Assembly: GCF_030604785.1 (NCBI RefSeq)
Contig: NZ_JAUVVF010000022.1
Location: 1-54,325 of the forward strand
DNA from: Paracoccus sp. (in: a-proteobacteria)
GTDB taxonomy: Bacteria > Pseudomonadota > Alphaproteobacteria > Rhodobacterales > Rhodobacteraceae
Direction: 5' to 3'
Length of the DNA stretch: 54,325 nt
Made by a program: the position numbers and the translations under genes. The notes under the pieces are model-generated. The model worked only from the letters and a program-made list of their open reading frames with translations. It was not told the origin of the DNA and made no database searches. Of the stretch, positions 8,661-18,392 are shown one piece after another (the first letter of the stretch is position 1; every line of letters starts with the position of its first letter).

Positions 8661-9455
8661 TCAGCCGATCCGCTCCATCTCGGGCGCTTTGACGAAGCGC
8701 CATGCGCGTCTGGGGCCTGCCATGACGTTGAGGTAATAGAGCTCCATCCCGTGCGGGGCGGCGCAGGGATGGTGGCCGCGCGGCACAAGGACGACGTCGT
8801 GGTTGCGCACCGCCATGACCTCGTCGAGGCTGCCATCGTCGGTGTAGACGCGCTGGATCGCCCAGCCATCGGCGGGGTTCAGGCGGTGGTAATAGGTCTC
8901 CTCGAGATAGGTGATGCGGGGGAAGTCGTCCTCGTCGTGCCGGTGGCTGGGATAGGAGGACCAGTGCCCGGCCGGCGTGAAGACCTCGGTCACGAGGAGG
9001 CTGTCGCAATGATCCTCGGCCTCCATGGCGATGTTGTTGATCCAGCGCGTGTTGGTCCCCTCGCCGCGCTGCGTGAGGGTGATGCCCTCGGGGCCGATCC
9101 GGCGCGCGGGATGCCCGCCCCGGCCGGGCGCCGAGCAGACCGCGAGGGTGCAGTCGGTCACCGCCTCGGCGGCCCAGTCCTGACCGTCCGGAACGTAGAG
9201 ACAATGCGGCGGCGTCTTCTCGAAGACATCCATCCGCTCGCCCATGACGCCCCAGTCGCGCCCTGCCGCGCGAAACGCGGCCTTGCCCTCGACCATGACC
9301 AGGATCACCTCGCGATCGCCGGTCGCCTCGGCGATCCGCTCGCCCGCGCGCAGGCGGTGCAGCGCGAAGCCCACATACCGCCAGCCCGCATCGGCCGGCA
9401 TGATCCGGTGCACCTCGCCATGCGCCCCGAAGGGCCGTCTCAACAGGTTTGCCAT
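8661..9455 (-). CDS. iolB: 5-deoxy-glucuronate isomerase
   Basis: The 264-residue double-cupin protein converts 5-deoxy-glucuronate to 2-deoxy-5-keto-gluconate (5-dehydro-2-deoxy-gluconate) in inositol breakdown. The second cupin carries the metal-binding set PSHRHDEDD..., then a conserved Glu in YLEETYYHRL, and a late His in GHHPCAAPHGMELYYLNVMAG, which is characteristic of IolB. The start at 9455 (MANLLRRPFG) has GGAAAGGGACGAGG before it; an upstream ATG at 9497 would add 14 residues unlike the family. It is the last gene of the iol operon, 109 bases after iolE, across a double stem-loop. Confidence 0.93.
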   Translation of the reverse strand: MANLLRRPFGAHGEVHRIMPADAGWRYVGFALHRLRAGERIAEATGDREVILVMVEGKAAFRAAGRDWGVMGERMDVFEKTPPHCLYVPDGQDWAAEAVTDCTLAVCSAPGRGGHPARRIGPEGITLTQRGEGTNTRWINNIAMEAEDHCDSLLVTEVFTPAGHWSSYPSHRHDEDDFPRITYLEETYYHRLNPADGWAIQRVYTDDGSLDEVMAVRNHDVVLVPRGHHPCAAPHGMELYYLNVMAGPRRAWRFVKAPEMERIG

Positions 9456-9488
9456 CCTCGTCCCTTTCCGTTCTCGAGCCCGGCGCAA

Positions 9489-9544
9489 CGACCCCATCGA
9501 GGGGTCGCCGCACCGGTCGGGGCTGTCGCCCCTCCGTCCGGTGC
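9489..9544. other. two consecutive stem-loops between iolE and iolB
   Basis: The first hairpin pairs CGACCCC (9489-9495) with GGGGTCG (9501-9507). The second pairs GCACCGG (9510-9516) with CCGGTGC (9538-9544) and encloses an inner GGGGC/GCCCC stem (9519-9523 with 9528-9532). There is no T-run. Such structures inside an operon often mark RNA processing or protect the 3' end of the upstream message; that role is inferred. Confidence 0.55.
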
Positions 9545-9564
9545 CGACTGCGGCCCGCGTGGCG

Positions 9565-10473
9565 TCAGGCGGGCACGCGGCGGTCCAGACCCGCCGCCCG
9601 CGCCGCGTCCTTCAGCGCCTTCAAGCCCATCGACTGGTAGTGCCGCGGATCGCGCTGCACAGGGTCCTGCTCGGCCTCGATCACCAGCCAGCCGTCATAG
9701 CCGGCCTCGGCGAGAACGCGCAGCAGCGGCACGAAGTCGATGGCGCCCTCGGGATCGCCGGGCACGGTGAAGGCGCCCGCCAGCACGCCCTGCAGGAACG
9801 AGAGGTTCTCGGCCCGCACGCGCCCGGTCACGGGGCGGCGGATGTTCTTGGCGTGGAAATGGGCGACGCGGGCGGCGTGGCGGCGCAGCACCGCCTCGGG
9901 CTTGCCGCCGCCGAAGGCGCAATGGCCGGCGTCGAAGAGCAGATGCGTCGCGGGGCCGGTGGCGGCCATGAAGGCGTCGATCTCCTCGGGGCTTTCGACC
10001 ACGGTGCCCATGTGGTGGTGATAGGCCAGCGTGATGCCCTGTCCGGCCAGCCAAGCCGCGAAGGCCTCCATCTTCGCTCCGAACGCGGCCATTTCCGTCG
10101 CGCTAAGACGAGGCCGGTCGTTGACCGCCTTTGCCGGATCGCCATGCACCGTGTTCGAGCATTCGCAGACGATGCAGACGCGGCAATCATTGGCCTTGAG
10201 CTTCGCCAGATGCGGCTGGACCGCCGCGATCTCGTCCTCGACCGAACGCGCCAGCAGATGCGTCGAATACCAGCCCGAGACGAAGCGCAGCCCGTGCCCG
10301 CCCAGCAGCGCCTTGAGCGCCTGCGGATCGTCGGGCCAGCGGTGGCCGTTCTCGATCCCGTCGAAGCCGATCTCGGCGGCCTCGCGCAGGATCCGCTCGG
10401 TCGGGATATGGGCGCCGATGGACGGGTCGTCGTCATTGGCCCAGGCGATGGGGTTCGTGCCGTAGAGGATCAT
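9565..10473 (-). CDS. iolE: myo-inosose-2 dehydratase
   Basis: The 302-residue TIM-barrel protein of the xylose-isomerase-like superfamily removes water from scyllo-inosose (2-keto-myo-inositol). The start [17 protein letters not shown] matches IolE closely. Metal-ligand segments include [35 protein letters not shown] and the late [10 protein letters not shown]. Length is the usual 300. It lies 10 bases after iolD and its product feeds IolD, so translation is probably coupled within the operon. IolE enzymes use Co2+ or Mn2+ as known for the family. Confidence 0.95.
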   Translation of the reverse strand: MILYGTNPIAWANDDDPSIGAHIPTERILREAAEIGFDGIENGHRWPDDPQALKALLGGHGLRFVSGWYSTHLLARSVEDEIAAVQPHLAKLKANDCRVCIVCECSNTVHGDPAKAVNDRPRLSATEMAAFGAKMEAFAAWLAGQGITLAYHHHMGTVVESPEEIDAFMAATGPATHLLFDAGHCAFGGGKPEAVLRRHAARVAHFHAKNIRRPVTGRVRAENLSFLQGVLAGAFTVPGDPEGAIDFVPLLRVLAEAGYDGWLVIEAEQDPVQRDPRHYQSMGLKALKDAARAAGLDRRVPA

Positions 10474-10483
10474 GGTCGCGCCT

Positions 10484-12313
10484 TCAGTTGATCAGGGCCT
10501 GCCGCGCCACATCCGCGATGTAGCGTGCATAGGCCTGTTTGAGATTGTCGGTCCCGCCGACCGCCGGAACGGCGACGTCCCACCAATGGCCCGCCCCTTC
10601 CAGCCCGTCGCCGGGGCCCGGGCGCGGGGTCGTCTCGATCACGATGACCGTCGGAATGTCGCGGCCCCGCGCGGCGGCGATCTGGGACCCGAGGTCGGCG
10701 AGGTCCGCCGCCTTGACCGCATGCGCCCCCATGCTGGCGGCGTGCGCGACATAATCGATCTGCGGCTGAGCCTCGATGTTGCAATCCGCATAGAGGTTGT
10801 TGAAGGCCGCCCCGCCGGAATGGGCCTGCAGGCGGTTGATGCAGCCATAGCCGCGATTGTCGGTCAGGATCACCGTGAAGGGGATGCGCCGCATCACCGC
10901 CGTCGCCAGCTCGCTGTTGGCCATCATGTAGCTGCCGTCGCCCACGAAGCACAGAACCTCGCGGTCCGGGCGCGCCAGCTTCAGGCCCATCGCGCCGGCG
11001 ATCTCGTAGCCCATGCAGGAATAGCCGTATTCCATGTGATAGCCGTGCCGGCTGGCCTGCCACAGCAGCTTCAGCGCGCCCGGCATCGTGCCGGCGGCGC
11101 ACATCGCGATGCCCTCGGGCGCGGCGCGCTGGACGGCGCCGATCACCTGCGCGTCGGTCGGCAGACCCTGGGGGGCCGCGCCGCAATGCGCCGCGACGGC
11201 CGCCAGCCAGTCGGCGCGGGCCTGCGGGTCGGCGGCGTCGAAGCGCAGGTCCTCCAGCTCGGCCGCCAGCGCCTCCAGCGCCACACGCGCGTCGGCGACC
11301 AGCGTGACGGCGCCGTGCTTGCCCGCGTCATGCGCCTGCACGTTCACCGCCAGAAGCCGCGCCTCGGGAAACAGGGTCCGCGAGCCGGTGGTGAAGTCCT
11401 GCAGCCGGGTCCCCACCGCGATCACCAGATCCGCGCCCCGCGCCGCCGCATTGGCCGCGGCCGAGCCGTCCACCCCGGCCGCGCCGAAGTTCATCGGATG
11501 GGACTGCGCCAGCGCCGACTTGCCCGCCTGCGTCTCGATCACCGGGATGTTGAGGCGGCTCGCGAACGCGCCCAGCACGTCCTCGGCCCCGGAATAGATC
11601 ACGCCTCCGCCGCAGACCAGCACGGGCGCCCGGGCCGCACGGATCATGGCCGCTGCCTCGGCCAGTTCGGCCGCATCGGGCGCGGGCCGGCGGATGCGCC
11701 AGACGCGCGGCGCGAAGAAGGCCTCGGGCCAGTCATGGGCCTCGGCCTGCACGTCCTGGCAGAAGGCCAGGCAGACCGGCCCGCATTCGGCCGGATCGGT
11801 CATCACCCGCAGCGCGCGCGGCAGCGCGGTCAGCAGATGCTCGGGCCGGGTGATGCGGTCGAAATAGCGCACCACGGGGCGGAAGCAGTCATTGGCCGAC
11901 AGGGTGCCGTCGCCGAATGCCTCCACCTGCTGCAGCACCGGATCGGGACGGCGGTTCGCGAAGACGTCGCCCGCGATGAACAGCACCGGCAGCCGGTTCA
12001 CATGCGCCAGCGCCGCCGCCGTCACCATGTTCGTGGACCCCGGCCCGATCGAGGCCGTCACCGCCTGCGCCCGCCGCCGCGCCTTTCCCTTGGCATAGGC
12101 GATGGCGGCATGCGCCATCGTCTGCTCGTTCTGCCCGCGCCAGGTCGGCAACGCATCGCCGATCCCGTGCAGCGCCTCGCCGAGGCCCGCCACGTTGCCA
12201 TGCCCGAAGATCGCCCAGACCCCGTCGATGAAGCGCTCGCCCTCCTCGGTCATCTGGACCGAGAGCCAGCGCACCATCGCCTGCGCCGCCGTCAACCGCA
12301 CCACACCCGTCAT
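10484..12313 (-). CDS. iolD: 3D-(3,5/4)-trihydroxycyclohexane-1,2-dione acylhydrolase
   Basis: The 609-residue thiamine-diphosphate enzyme opens the inositol-derived ring to 5-deoxy-glucuronate. It has the three-domain layout of ThDP enzymes: an N-terminal domain with [21 protein letters not shown], a central domain, and a C-terminal cofactor domain with [19 protein letters not shown] (the GDG...N motif). The start at 12313 is chosen: GGAGGCGCGG precedes it and the family starts near [16 protein letters not shown]. An in-frame ATG at 12415 overlaps the iolC stop, but it would translate the repeat at 12328-12386 as a 34-residue leader. It follows iolC by 98 bases. Confidence 0.93.
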   Translation of the reverse strand: MTGVVRLTAAQAMVRWLSVQMTEEGERFIDGVWAIFGHGNVAGLGEALHGIGDALPTWRGQNEQTMAHAAIAYAKGKARRRAQAVTASIGPGSTNMVTAAALAHVNRLPVLFIAGDVFANRRPDPVLQQVEAFGDGTLSANDCFRPVVRYFDRITRPEHLLTALPRALRVMTDPAECGPVCLAFCQDVQAEAHDWPEAFFAPRVWRIRRPAPDAAELAEAAAMIRAARAPVLVCGGGVIYSGAEDVLGAFASRLNIPVIETQAGKSALAQSHPMNFGAAGVDGSAAANAAARGADLVIAVGTRLQDFTTGSRTLFPEARLLAVNVQAHDAGKHGAVTLVADARVALEALAAELEDLRFDAADPQARADWLAAVAAHCGAAPQGLPTDAQVIGAVQRAAPEGIAMCAAGTMPGALKLLWQASRHGYHMEYGYSCMGYEIAGAMGLKLARPDREVLCFVGDGSYMMANSELATAVMRRIPFTVILTDNRGYGCINRLQAHSGGAAFNNLYADCNIEAQPQIDYVAHAASMGAHAVKAADLADLGSQIAAARGRDIPTVIVIETTPRPGPGDGLEGAGHWWDVAVPAVGGTDNLKQAYARYIADVARQALIN

Positions 12314-12327
12314 CCGCGCCTCCGCCG

Positions 12328-12386
12328 CTTCTTCGTTGTCCAAATACCCCGGGGGAGTCGCCGCAGGCGACGGGGGCAGCGCCCCC
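12328..12386 (-). repeat. intergenic repeat with hairpins before iolD (copy 1)
   Basis: A 28-base segment (12328-12355) is 27/28 identical to 38492-38519 before nrdF. On the gene strand it contains TATTTGGACAACGAAGAAG. Two hairpins follow on its upstream side: GTCGCC/GGCGAC (12357-12362 with 12366-12371) and GGGGGC/GCCCCC (12372-12377 with 12381-12386). From memory, this element is dispersed between genes in Rhodobacteraceae. It ends 14 bases before the iolD ATG. Confidence 0.75.
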
Positions 12387-12411
12387 TCTTTCCCCCCGAG
12401 GTCGCGCGCGC

Positions 12412-14328
12412 TCATGCCGCCACCTTCGCCGCCGCGCGCGCCGCGTCCCAGATCCCGCAGAGCCGGCGGTAGCGGGCCGCCATCCCGGCCACCGCGGCCG
12501 CATCGTCCATCCGTCCCGCCAGCCAGTCCCGCGCGATCTGGCCGAAGATCGTCCGCCCGACCGCAAAGCCGCGAACCAGATCGAAGCCGGCCGCGACCTC
12601 GAAGCTGGCGGCCAGCTCGGCCTCGGGCGCGTCGAGGCCTAGGACCACGATCCCGCGGGTGTGGCGGTCATGGTCCTCGATCGCGGCGATGGCCTTGGCC
12701 CAGGCGGCGCGGCTGGTCAGCGGCTCCAGCTTCCACCAGTCGGGATGGATGCCCGCAGCATAGAACTGCCGGATCAGCGTGGCGGTGGTGTCATCATCGA
12801 CCGGCCCGACCTTTGAGGGGATGATCTCCAGCAGGAAATCCAGCCCGTTCCGGCGCGCGGCGGCATGAAGGCGGCCCACCGTCGCCTCCTGCGCGGCGCG
12901 CAGGGCCGGATCGTCGTCCGGATGGCAGAAGCACAGCACCTTGACCACGTTCTCGCGCGCCCATTCGCCCAAGCCCCCGCAATCCGGGCCGAGCTCGGGC
13001 TCCAGCGCCAGCGGCCGCGAGCCGGGCCATTCCGCCGGCCGCCCGATCCACAGGCCCGTGCCCGAGGCCGCGTGCAGCGCCTCTCGCCCGATCCGGTTGT
13101 CGCAGAGGATGCCGTAGCCGCCCTTGCCGTCCTGCACCTGCAGGGCGGCCTCGAGGCAGAGCCGCTTGAACGCGCCGCCCCTGGCGGGCGTATAGCCCTC
13201 CATCTCCTCCAGCTGCATCCGGTGGTCGAAGGCGAAGACGCGCAGCGTCGTCCAGTCGCCGCCCATCCGGCCCTGCCGGTTCGTCGCCCAGTGGATCTGC
13301 TCCAGCGCGGCATCGTTGCGCAGGTCGGGGCGCTGGACGCCGCGGCCGAGGAAGAAGCGCAGCTCCTCGAGGCTGGGATAGGCCGGGGTGCAGCCGTGGC
13401 GGCTGACCGCGAAGGCGCCGCAGGCATTGGCGTATTCCAGCGCGCGGGGCCAGGGCTCGCCGTCCAGCCAGCCCTTCAGCAGTCCCGAGAAGAAGCCGTC
13501 CCCCGCGCCCAGGACGTTGAAGACCTCGATGGGAAAGCCCGGCCCCTGCTGGCCGCTCTCCCAGCCCGCGATGGCGCCCTCGAAGGCCACGGCCCCCGCC
13601 GCGCCGCGCTTGCAGACCAGCACCGCGTCCGAGACCGCGCGCACCGCGCGCAGCGCCGCCAGCGTATCGGTCGTCCCGCCGGCGATGTGGAACTCCTCCT
13701 CGGTGCCGACGATCAGGTCGAACAGCGGCAGCGTCGCCTGCAACCGCGCGGTGACGGCGGCGCTTTCGACGAAGCGGCTCTCGCCCTCGCCATGGCCCGC
13801 GACGCCCCAGAGGTTCGGGCGATAGTCGATGTCCAGCGCCGTCCGCGCGCCGTGCCGGCGGGCCAGCTCCAGCGCGCGCATCACCGCCGCCTCGGTCCGC
13901 GGATGGCTCAGATGCGTACCGGTCGCCAGCACGCAGCGCGCCTCGGCGATGAAGCCCTCGTCGATGTCGGCCTCGGTCAGCGCCATGTCGGCGCAGTTCT
14001 CGCGGTAGAAGATCAGCGGAAAGCTGTCCCGGTCGCGGATGCCCAGGATCACCAGCGCCGTCAGCCGCTCGGGGTCCGTCGCGACGCCCCGCACGTCCAC
14101 GCCCTCGCGGATCAGCTGCTCGCGGATGAAGCGGCCCATATGCTCGTCGCCCACCCGCGTGATCACGGCCGAGCGCAGCCCAAGCCGCGCCGTCCCGCAG
14201 GCGATGTTCGTGGGCGACCCGCCGATATATTTGGCAAAGGACCCCATATCCTCGAGCCGCCCGCCCACCTGCTGGCCGTAAAGATCGACCGAGGATCGAC
14301 CGATCGTGATCACGTCAAGAGATTTCAT
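12412..14328 (-). CDS. iolC: fused 5-dehydro-2-deoxygluconokinase / DUF2090 (aldolase-like) protein
   Basis: This is a 638-residue fusion. Residues 1 to about 325 are a PfkB-family sugar kinase: [31 protein letters not shown], and the catalytic [17 protein letters not shown] (Asp as base). It phosphorylates 2-deoxy-5-keto-gluconate. Residues from about 340 on are DUF2090, with [28 protein letters not shown] and [11 protein letters not shown]. This domain is related to class I aldolases and is thought to cleave the phosphorylated product, the IolJ step. GGAGG sits just before ATG 14328, which overlaps the preceding gene's stop as ATGA. The kinase is sure; the aldolase role is inferred from family knowledge. 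Confidence 0.93.
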   Translation of the reverse strand: MKSLDVITIGRSSVDLYGQQVGGRLEDMGSFAKYIGGSPTNIACGTARLGLRSAVITRVGDEHMGRFIREQLIREGVDVRGVATDPERLTALVILGIRDRDSFPLIFYRENCADMALTEADIDEGFIAEARCVLATGTHLSHPRTEAAVMRALELARRHGARTALDIDYRPNLWGVAGHGEGESRFVESAAVTARLQATLPLFDLIVGTEEEFHIAGGTTDTLAALRAVRAVSDAVLVCKRGAAGAVAFEGAIAGWESGQQGPGFPIEVFNVLGAGDGFFSGLLKGWLDGEPWPRALEYANACGAFAVSRHGCTPAYPSLEELRFFLGRGVQRPDLRNDAALEQIHWATNRQGRMGGDWTTLRVFAFDHRMQLEEMEGYTPARGGAFKRLCLEAALQVQDGKGGYGILCDNRIGREALHAASGTGLWIGRPAEWPGSRPLALEPELGPDCGGLGEWARENVVKVLCFCHPDDDPALRAAQEATVGRLHAAARRNGLDFLLEIIPSKVGPVDDDTTATLIRQFYAAGIHPDWWKLEPLTSRAAWAKAIAAIEDHDRHTRGIVVLGLDAPEAELAASFEVAAGFDLVRGFAVGRTIFGQIARDWLAGRMDDAAAVAGMAARYRRLCGIWDAARAAAKVAA

Positions 14329-15419
14329 GCGCCCTCCAGAGTAACGGGGCGACCGTCCGAGGCCGCCATGGCGTGGATGATCCGTTCGATCTGCAACGCC
14401 TCGGCAAAGCCCGGCGCGCAGGGGGTGCCGCCCTCGATGGCGCGGATCAGGTCGCGGCATTCCACGACCTTCTGCTCGTTGAAGCCGAAATTGTGCCCCG
14501 GCGCGGGGCAGAAAGCGGCGAAGTCGGGTTGGGCCGGGCCGGTCAGGTGGCGGGTGAAGCCTGCATCGCCGGCGCGATGCACCCACAATTCGTTCATGTG
14601 TTCCTGATCGAAGACCAGCGTGCCGTCCGAGCCGTGGATCTCCCATTGCAGGCGGCATTTGCGGCCGCGCGCCACGCGGGACGTGGCGAACGAGCCCTGC
14701 GCGCCGCTGGCAAACCGGATCAGGGCAAGCGCGCTGTCCTCGTTCTCGACCGCGCGGGGGCCGTCGGGCGAGGGGCGCATCGGCACGGCGATCTGGGTCA
14801 TGGCCGTCAGTTCCGCGACCGGCCCCATCAGCGCGACCATGACGCTGACCAGATGGCAGCCCAGATCGCCAAGCGCGCCCAGACCGCCGCCCTGATGCGT
14901 CATGCGCCAGGACCAGGGCAGGGACGGATCGGCGGAATAATCCTCGTCATAGACGCCGCGAAAGGCCAGGGGCTTGCCGATCACACCGTCCGCCACCATC
15001 GCGCGGGCGGCCTGAAAGGCGGGGCTGCGCAGGTAATTGTAGCCCAGAAGCGTCACCTGACCCGGATGGGCGGCTGCCAGATCGGCCATGGCCTGCGCGT
15101 CCTGCAGCGTCAGGGCCATCGGCTTTTCCAGCCAGACATGCTTGCCCGCGCGCAAGGCCGCCTCGGCCATGGGGCGGTGCAGGCCGTTCGGGGTGGTGAT
15201 GCTGACCACATCGACAGCCTCGTCCATGACCGCGGCCTGCCAGTCGGCGGTCGCGCGGGCAAAGCCCCAGGCGCGGGCCGTGTCATCGGGGGACGTGGCA
15301 TCGGCCAGAACCTCCAGCCGGGGAGGCGTGCCGCCAAAGGCCGTCGCCACGTTGCGCCAGGCCATGGCGTGGCACTTGCCCATGAAGCCGGTGCCGATCA
15401 GGGCGACGCCAGGCGCCAT
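14325..15419 (-). CDS. Gfo/Idh/MocA family oxidoreductase
   Basis: The 364-residue protein has an N-terminal NAD(P) Rossmann domain ([18 protein letters not shown], motif G-T-G-F-M-G), the catalytic lysine motif WLEKPMAL near residue 100, and a C-terminal domain with [18 protein letters not shown], where the His is typical of inositol and scyllo-inositol dehydrogenases. It is the second member of this family in the locus, besides iolG. It may act on scyllo-inositol, another inositol isomer or a methylated inositol. It lies between the transporter ATPase (one-base TGATG overlap) and iolC (ATGA overlap), so it belongs to the operon. The exact substrate is open. Confidence 0.85.
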   Translation of the reverse strand: MAPGVALIGTGFMGKCHAMAWRNVATAFGGTPPRLEVLADATSPDDTARAWGFARATADWQAAVMDEAVDVVSITTPNGLHRPMAEAALRAGKHVWLEKPMALTLQDAQAMADLAAAHPGQVTLLGYNYLRSPAFQAARAMVADGVIGKPLAFRGVYDEDYSADPSLPWSWRMTHQGGGLGALGDLGCHLVSVMVALMGPVAELTAMTQIAVPMRPSPDGPRAVENEDSALALIRFASGAQGSFATSRVARGRKCRLQWEIHGSDGTLVFDQEHMNELWVHRAGDAGFTRHLTGPAQPDFAAFCPAPGHNFGFNEQKVVECRDLIRAIEGGTPCAPGFAEALQIERIIHAMAASDGRPVTLEGA

Positions 15420-16195
15420 CAGATCGTCCCCCCGAGGCTGCCTTCCAGCTGGGCCAGTTCCTGCCCGCCCGCCATCAGGTCCTGCAATTCGGCGGCGTCG
15501 ATCTCGCCTCTCTTGGCGGTGCCGAGGGTCTGGCCCCGGTTCAGCACGGTGAAACGGTCGCCCACGGCCAGCGCGTGGCGCACGTTGTGGCTGATGAAGA
15601 CCACGCCCACGCCCTGCGCGCGGACCCGCGCGATGGTGGCCAGCACGTTCGAGGTCTGGCGCACGCCAAGCGCGCTGGTCGGCTCGTCCAGGATCAGCAC
15701 CTTGGCGCCGAAATGGACCGCCCGCGCGATGGCGACGGTCTGGCGTTCGCCGCCTGACAGCGTGCCCACGGCCTGGTCGGGGGCGCGCAGGTTGATGCCC
15801 ATCTGGCGCATCTTCTCCATCGTGATGCGGTTCGCGGTCTCGATGTCGAAGCGCTTGATGAAACGGCCTTTGGTCGGCTCTCGGCCCATGAAGAAGTTGC
15901 GCGTGACGCTCATCAGCGGGATCATGGCAAGGTCCTGAAAGACCGTGGCGATCCCCGCCTCCATCGCGTCGCGTGGGCTGTTGAACTCCATCGGGCGGCC
16001 TTCGAAGGTGATCGTGCCTTCGGTCGGCTTGTGAACGCCCGACATGGTCTTGATGAAGGTCGATTTCCCCGCGCCGTTATCGCCCAGAAGACAATGGCAT
16101 TCGCCGGGTCGCACATCGAAGGTGACGCCGTTCAGCGCGATCACGTTGCCGAAATGCTTCTTGATGTTCTCCATGCGGATGATCGGTTCGGACAT
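15419..16195 (-). CDS. sugar/inositol ABC transporter, ATP-binding protein
   Basis: The 258-residue single-cassette ATPase has Walker [10 protein letters not shown], signature [14 protein letters not shown], Walker [13 protein letters not shown] and the switch His in [12 protein letters not shown]. The sequence around [24 protein letters not shown] places it with carbohydrate-uptake (CUT2) importers. Most CUT2 ATPases have two fused cassettes (about 500 residues); a single-cassette form, as in rhizobial FrcA, is also known. It powers import of the substrate captured by the binding protein encoded upstream. It follows the permease after one base. Confidence 0.9.
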   Translation of the reverse strand: MSEPIIRMENIKKHFGNVIALNGVTFDVRPGECHCLLGDNGAGKSTFIKTMSGVHKPTEGTITFEGRPMEFNSPRDAMEAGIATVFQDLAMIPLMSVTRNFFMGREPTKGRFIKRFDIETANRITMEKMRQMGINLRAPDQAVGTLSGGERQTVAIARAVHFGAKVLILDEPTSALGVRQTSNVLATIARVRAQGVGVVFISHNVRHALAVGDRFTVLNRGQTLGTAKRGEIDAAELQDLMAGGQELAQLEGSLGGTI

Positions 16196-16196
16196 C

Positions 16197-17303
16197 TCAG
16201 CGTTCCCCCGTCACGCGCTTGCGGATGGCGTTGTTGAAGACCACGGCCAGAAGCAGCATCGCCCCAAGGAAGACCTGGAACCAGTCCTGGTCAAAGCCGG
16301 TATAGGTCAGACCGATCGTGACCATGCCGAAGATGATCGCGCCGAAGAAGGCGCCGATGGCGGACCCGTAGCCCCCGGTCAGCAGGCAGCCCCCGATGAC
16401 GGCGGCGATGATCGCCTCGAATTCCTTCATGAAGCCCCGCCGCGCATCGGTCGATCCGGTATCGATCACGGTGATGATCGCCACCAGCGCCGCCGCGCAG
16501 GCCGTCAGCATGAAGAGCGAGATCTTCACCCGCCGCACCGGCACGCCGGAATTGCTGGCAGCGACCCGGTCGCCGCCGGTGGCGAAGATCCAGTTGCCCG
16601 CAGGCGTGCGCAGCAGCACGAAGGTCGCCAGCGCCGCGAAGCCCACGAACCACAGGATCGAGACCGGCACGCCCGGCACGGCAGGCGCGCCCGAGGCCAG
16701 CGTGGCGATCCAGCCCTGCTCGGCCATCCAGCGGAACAGCCCGCCGAAGGCATGCCCCGAGAAGATCGGCGCCAGCCAGTCGCCCGCCACCGCGTCGCGC
16801 ACGCCGCGAAGCTGGGTCGCGCCGCCCGTGAAGACCTTCAGCCCCACCAGCGAGGCCCCGCGCAGGATGAACAGGAAGGCCAGCGTCACGATGAAGCTGG
16901 GCAGGCCGGTCCGCAGGACGATCATCCCGTTGGCCGCGCCCACCAGCCCGGCAAAGACGAAGGTCATGGGGATCGCCAGGATCAGCGGCAGGTCCATGTT
17001 GACGACCAGAACCCCGAAGATCATGCCCGCGAAGGCCACCATCGAGCCGATGGACAGATCGAATTCGCCCCCGATCATCAGCATGGCGGCCGCAATGCCC
17101 AGAATGCCAAGCTGTGCGGCGGGCGTCATGAAGTTCATGATCCCGGCCAGCGTGAACATGGCCGGGCTGGCCGTGACCATGAAGAAGATGGTGACAAGGA
17201 TCACGCCGCCGATCGCGCCCAGTTCGGGGCGTTTCATCAGGCGCGTGACGACGGATTCGGTCTTGATCCGCTCGTCGGCGGAGAGGCTGGCACTGTCGGC
17301 CAT
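16197..17303 (-). CDS. sugar/inositol ABC transporter, permease
   Basis: The 368-residue permease of the RbsC/FrcC type has about 9-10 membrane helices. A cytoplasmic N-terminus (residues 1-28) leads to [20 protein letters not shown]. The conserved block [23 protein letters not shown] is diagnostic for CUT2 permeases, as is the late [20 protein letters not shown]. It forms the membrane channel, probably as a homodimer. An insertion near residues 165-195 ([20 protein letters not shown]) is periplasmic or in a loop. It lies 57 bases after the binding protein gene, across a strong hairpin. Confidence 0.9.
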   Translation of the reverse strand: MADSASLSADERIKTESVVTRLMKRPELGAIGGVILVTIFFMVTASPAMFTLAGIMNFMTPAAQLGILGIAAAMLMIGGEFDLSIGSMVAFAGMIFGVLVVNMDLPLILAIPMTFVFAGLVGAANGMIVLRTGLPSFIVTLAFLFILRGASLVGLKVFTGGATQLRGVRDAVAGDWLAPIFSGHAFGGLFRWMAEQGWIATLASGAPAVPGVPVSILWFVGFAALATFVLLRTPAGNWIFATGGDRVAASNSGVPVRRVKISLFMLTACAAALVAIITVIDTGSTDARRGFMKEFEAIIAAVIGGCLLTGGYGSAIGAFFGAIIFGMVTIGLTYTGFDQDWFQVFLGAMLLLAVVFNNAIRKRVTGER

Positions 17304-17331
17304 GGTCGGTTCCCCCTGCTGTCGGATGAGG

Positions 17332-17354
17332 GGGGCGGGCGCATCGCCCGCCCC
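17332..17354. other. strong hairpin between binding-protein and permease genes
   Basis: GGGGCGGGCG (17332-17341), loop CAT and CGCCCGCCCC (17345-17354) form a perfect 10-bp stem just after the stop of the binding-protein gene. A stem-loop here typically lets the binding protein be made in excess by stabilising its message or stopping part of transcription. It has the same GGGCGCATCGCCC core as the hairpin at 2843-2863. Confidence 0.6.
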
Positions 17355-17360
17355 GCCGGA

Positions 17361-18284
17361 TCAGCGGATGCCCTGAGCGGACAGCTCGATCACCTGCGCG
17401 GCGCTGTCCTGACCCACCAGGTTCGGACCCGAGGGCACGTCGCCGCCCGGCATCAGCCCATAGGTCGCGTTCAGCGCCAGGAAGGCCACCGGCAGATAGC
17501 CCTGCAGGTATTGCTGCTGGTCGATGGCGAAGGTGGCCTTGCCGTCGGCCACGGCCTGCAGGAAGCCCGCCGACAGGTCGAAGCTGGCGATATGCACGTC
17601 GTCACGGCCAAGCGCCTCGACGGCGGCAACCGAGGGCTCGCCGGCCAGGCTGGCGCCGAGGGCCAGGACCGTGTCCACCTCGGGGTCGGATTCCAGCGCG
17701 GCGCGGACGCGCGACTGAACCTCGGTCGGGTCGTTCTGGGTCGGGATCACCTGCACCGGCTGGCCGAAGCCCTCGGCAAAGCCCGCGCAGCGCTGATCCA
17801 GCGAGACGTTGCCGACCTCGTGGTTGACGCAGATCGCCTTGGTGCCGCCGATCTCGGCCAGACGCTGGCCGGCAGCCACGCCGGCATCGTATTCCGACTG
17901 GCCGACATGCAGCAGCACGCCCATCTCGGCTGCGACATCGCCGCCCGAATTCATCGAGATCACCGGAATGCCCGCCTCGACCGCGCGGCGGATCGACGGC
18001 CCAAGCGCATCGGCATCCGGGATCGACACGACCAGCCCGTCGGGTGACTGGTTCACGGCCGCGTCGATCAGCTGGCTCATCGCCACCATGTCAAAGACCT
18101 CGGGCGCGCGGAAATCGACGCTGGCGCCGGTATGCTCGCCCGCCAGCGCGGCGCCGTTCTTGACGACCGACCAGAAGGGGTCGTTCGCCTGCCCGTGGGC
18201 CACGACGATGATGTTCTGCGCCATCGCAGGCGCGGCCAGAGCCATCAGCGCGGCGACGGCAACGGCGGTCTTCAGCTTGGTCAT
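17361..18284 (-). CDS. sugar/inositol ABC transporter, periplasmic binding protein
   Basis: The 307-residue protein carries a Sec signal peptide (MTKLKTAVAVAALMALAAPAMA, cleavage after AMA-Q). The mature part, starting NIIVVAHGQANDPFWSVVKNG, is a periplasmic-binding-protein type 1 fold of the ribose/inositol class. It shows FDMVAMSQLIDAAVNQSPDGLVV and IASFDLSAGFLQAVADG, near the hinge. It captures a sugar or cyclitol in the periplasm. Its position between iolG and the rest of the iol operon argues for myo-inositol or an isomer. This is inference from context; the fold alone does not give the ligand. Confidence 0.9.
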   Translation of the reverse strand: MTKLKTAVAVAALMALAAPAMAQNIIVVAHGQANDPFWSVVKNGAALAGEHTGASVDFRAPEVFDMVAMSQLIDAAVNQSPDGLVVSIPDADALGPSIRRAVEAGIPVISMNSGGDVAAEMGVLLHVGQSEYDAGVAAGQRLAEIGGTKAICVNHEVGNVSLDQRCAGFAEGFGQPVQVIPTQNDPTEVQSRVRAALESDPEVDTVLALGASLAGEPSVAAVEALGRDDVHIASFDLSAGFLQAVADGKATFAIDQQQYLQGYLPVAFLALNATYGLMPGGDVPSGPNLVGQDSAAQVIELSAQGIR

Positions 18285-18362
18285 GTGGTTTCCTCCCAGG
18301 TTGCGATGGGCCGCCCTCTCCCATGGACGGCCATCCTGCGCGACGTTGCGCGCGGATCGTTC

Positions 18363-18386
18363 GGCCCGCCCATGCCGGGGCGGGCC
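18363..18386. other. hairpin between iolG and the binding-protein gene
   Basis: GGCCCGCCC (18363-18371) pairs with GGGCGGGCC (18378-18386) around a six-base loop, seven bases beyond the iolG stop. It has no T-run. It may tune expression between the first two genes of the operon. Confidence 0.5.
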
Positions 18387-18392
18387 GGCCCT

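Noticed and set aside
12313..12415. Longer iolD start at 12415 overlapping the iolC stop
   Set aside because: The overlap looks attractive, but the extra 34 residues are a translation of the dispersed repeat, and a good ribosome site lies before 12313.
10472..12472. 666-codon plus-strand open frame
   Set aside because: It is antisense to iolD, whose thiamine-enzyme motifs are unmistakable.
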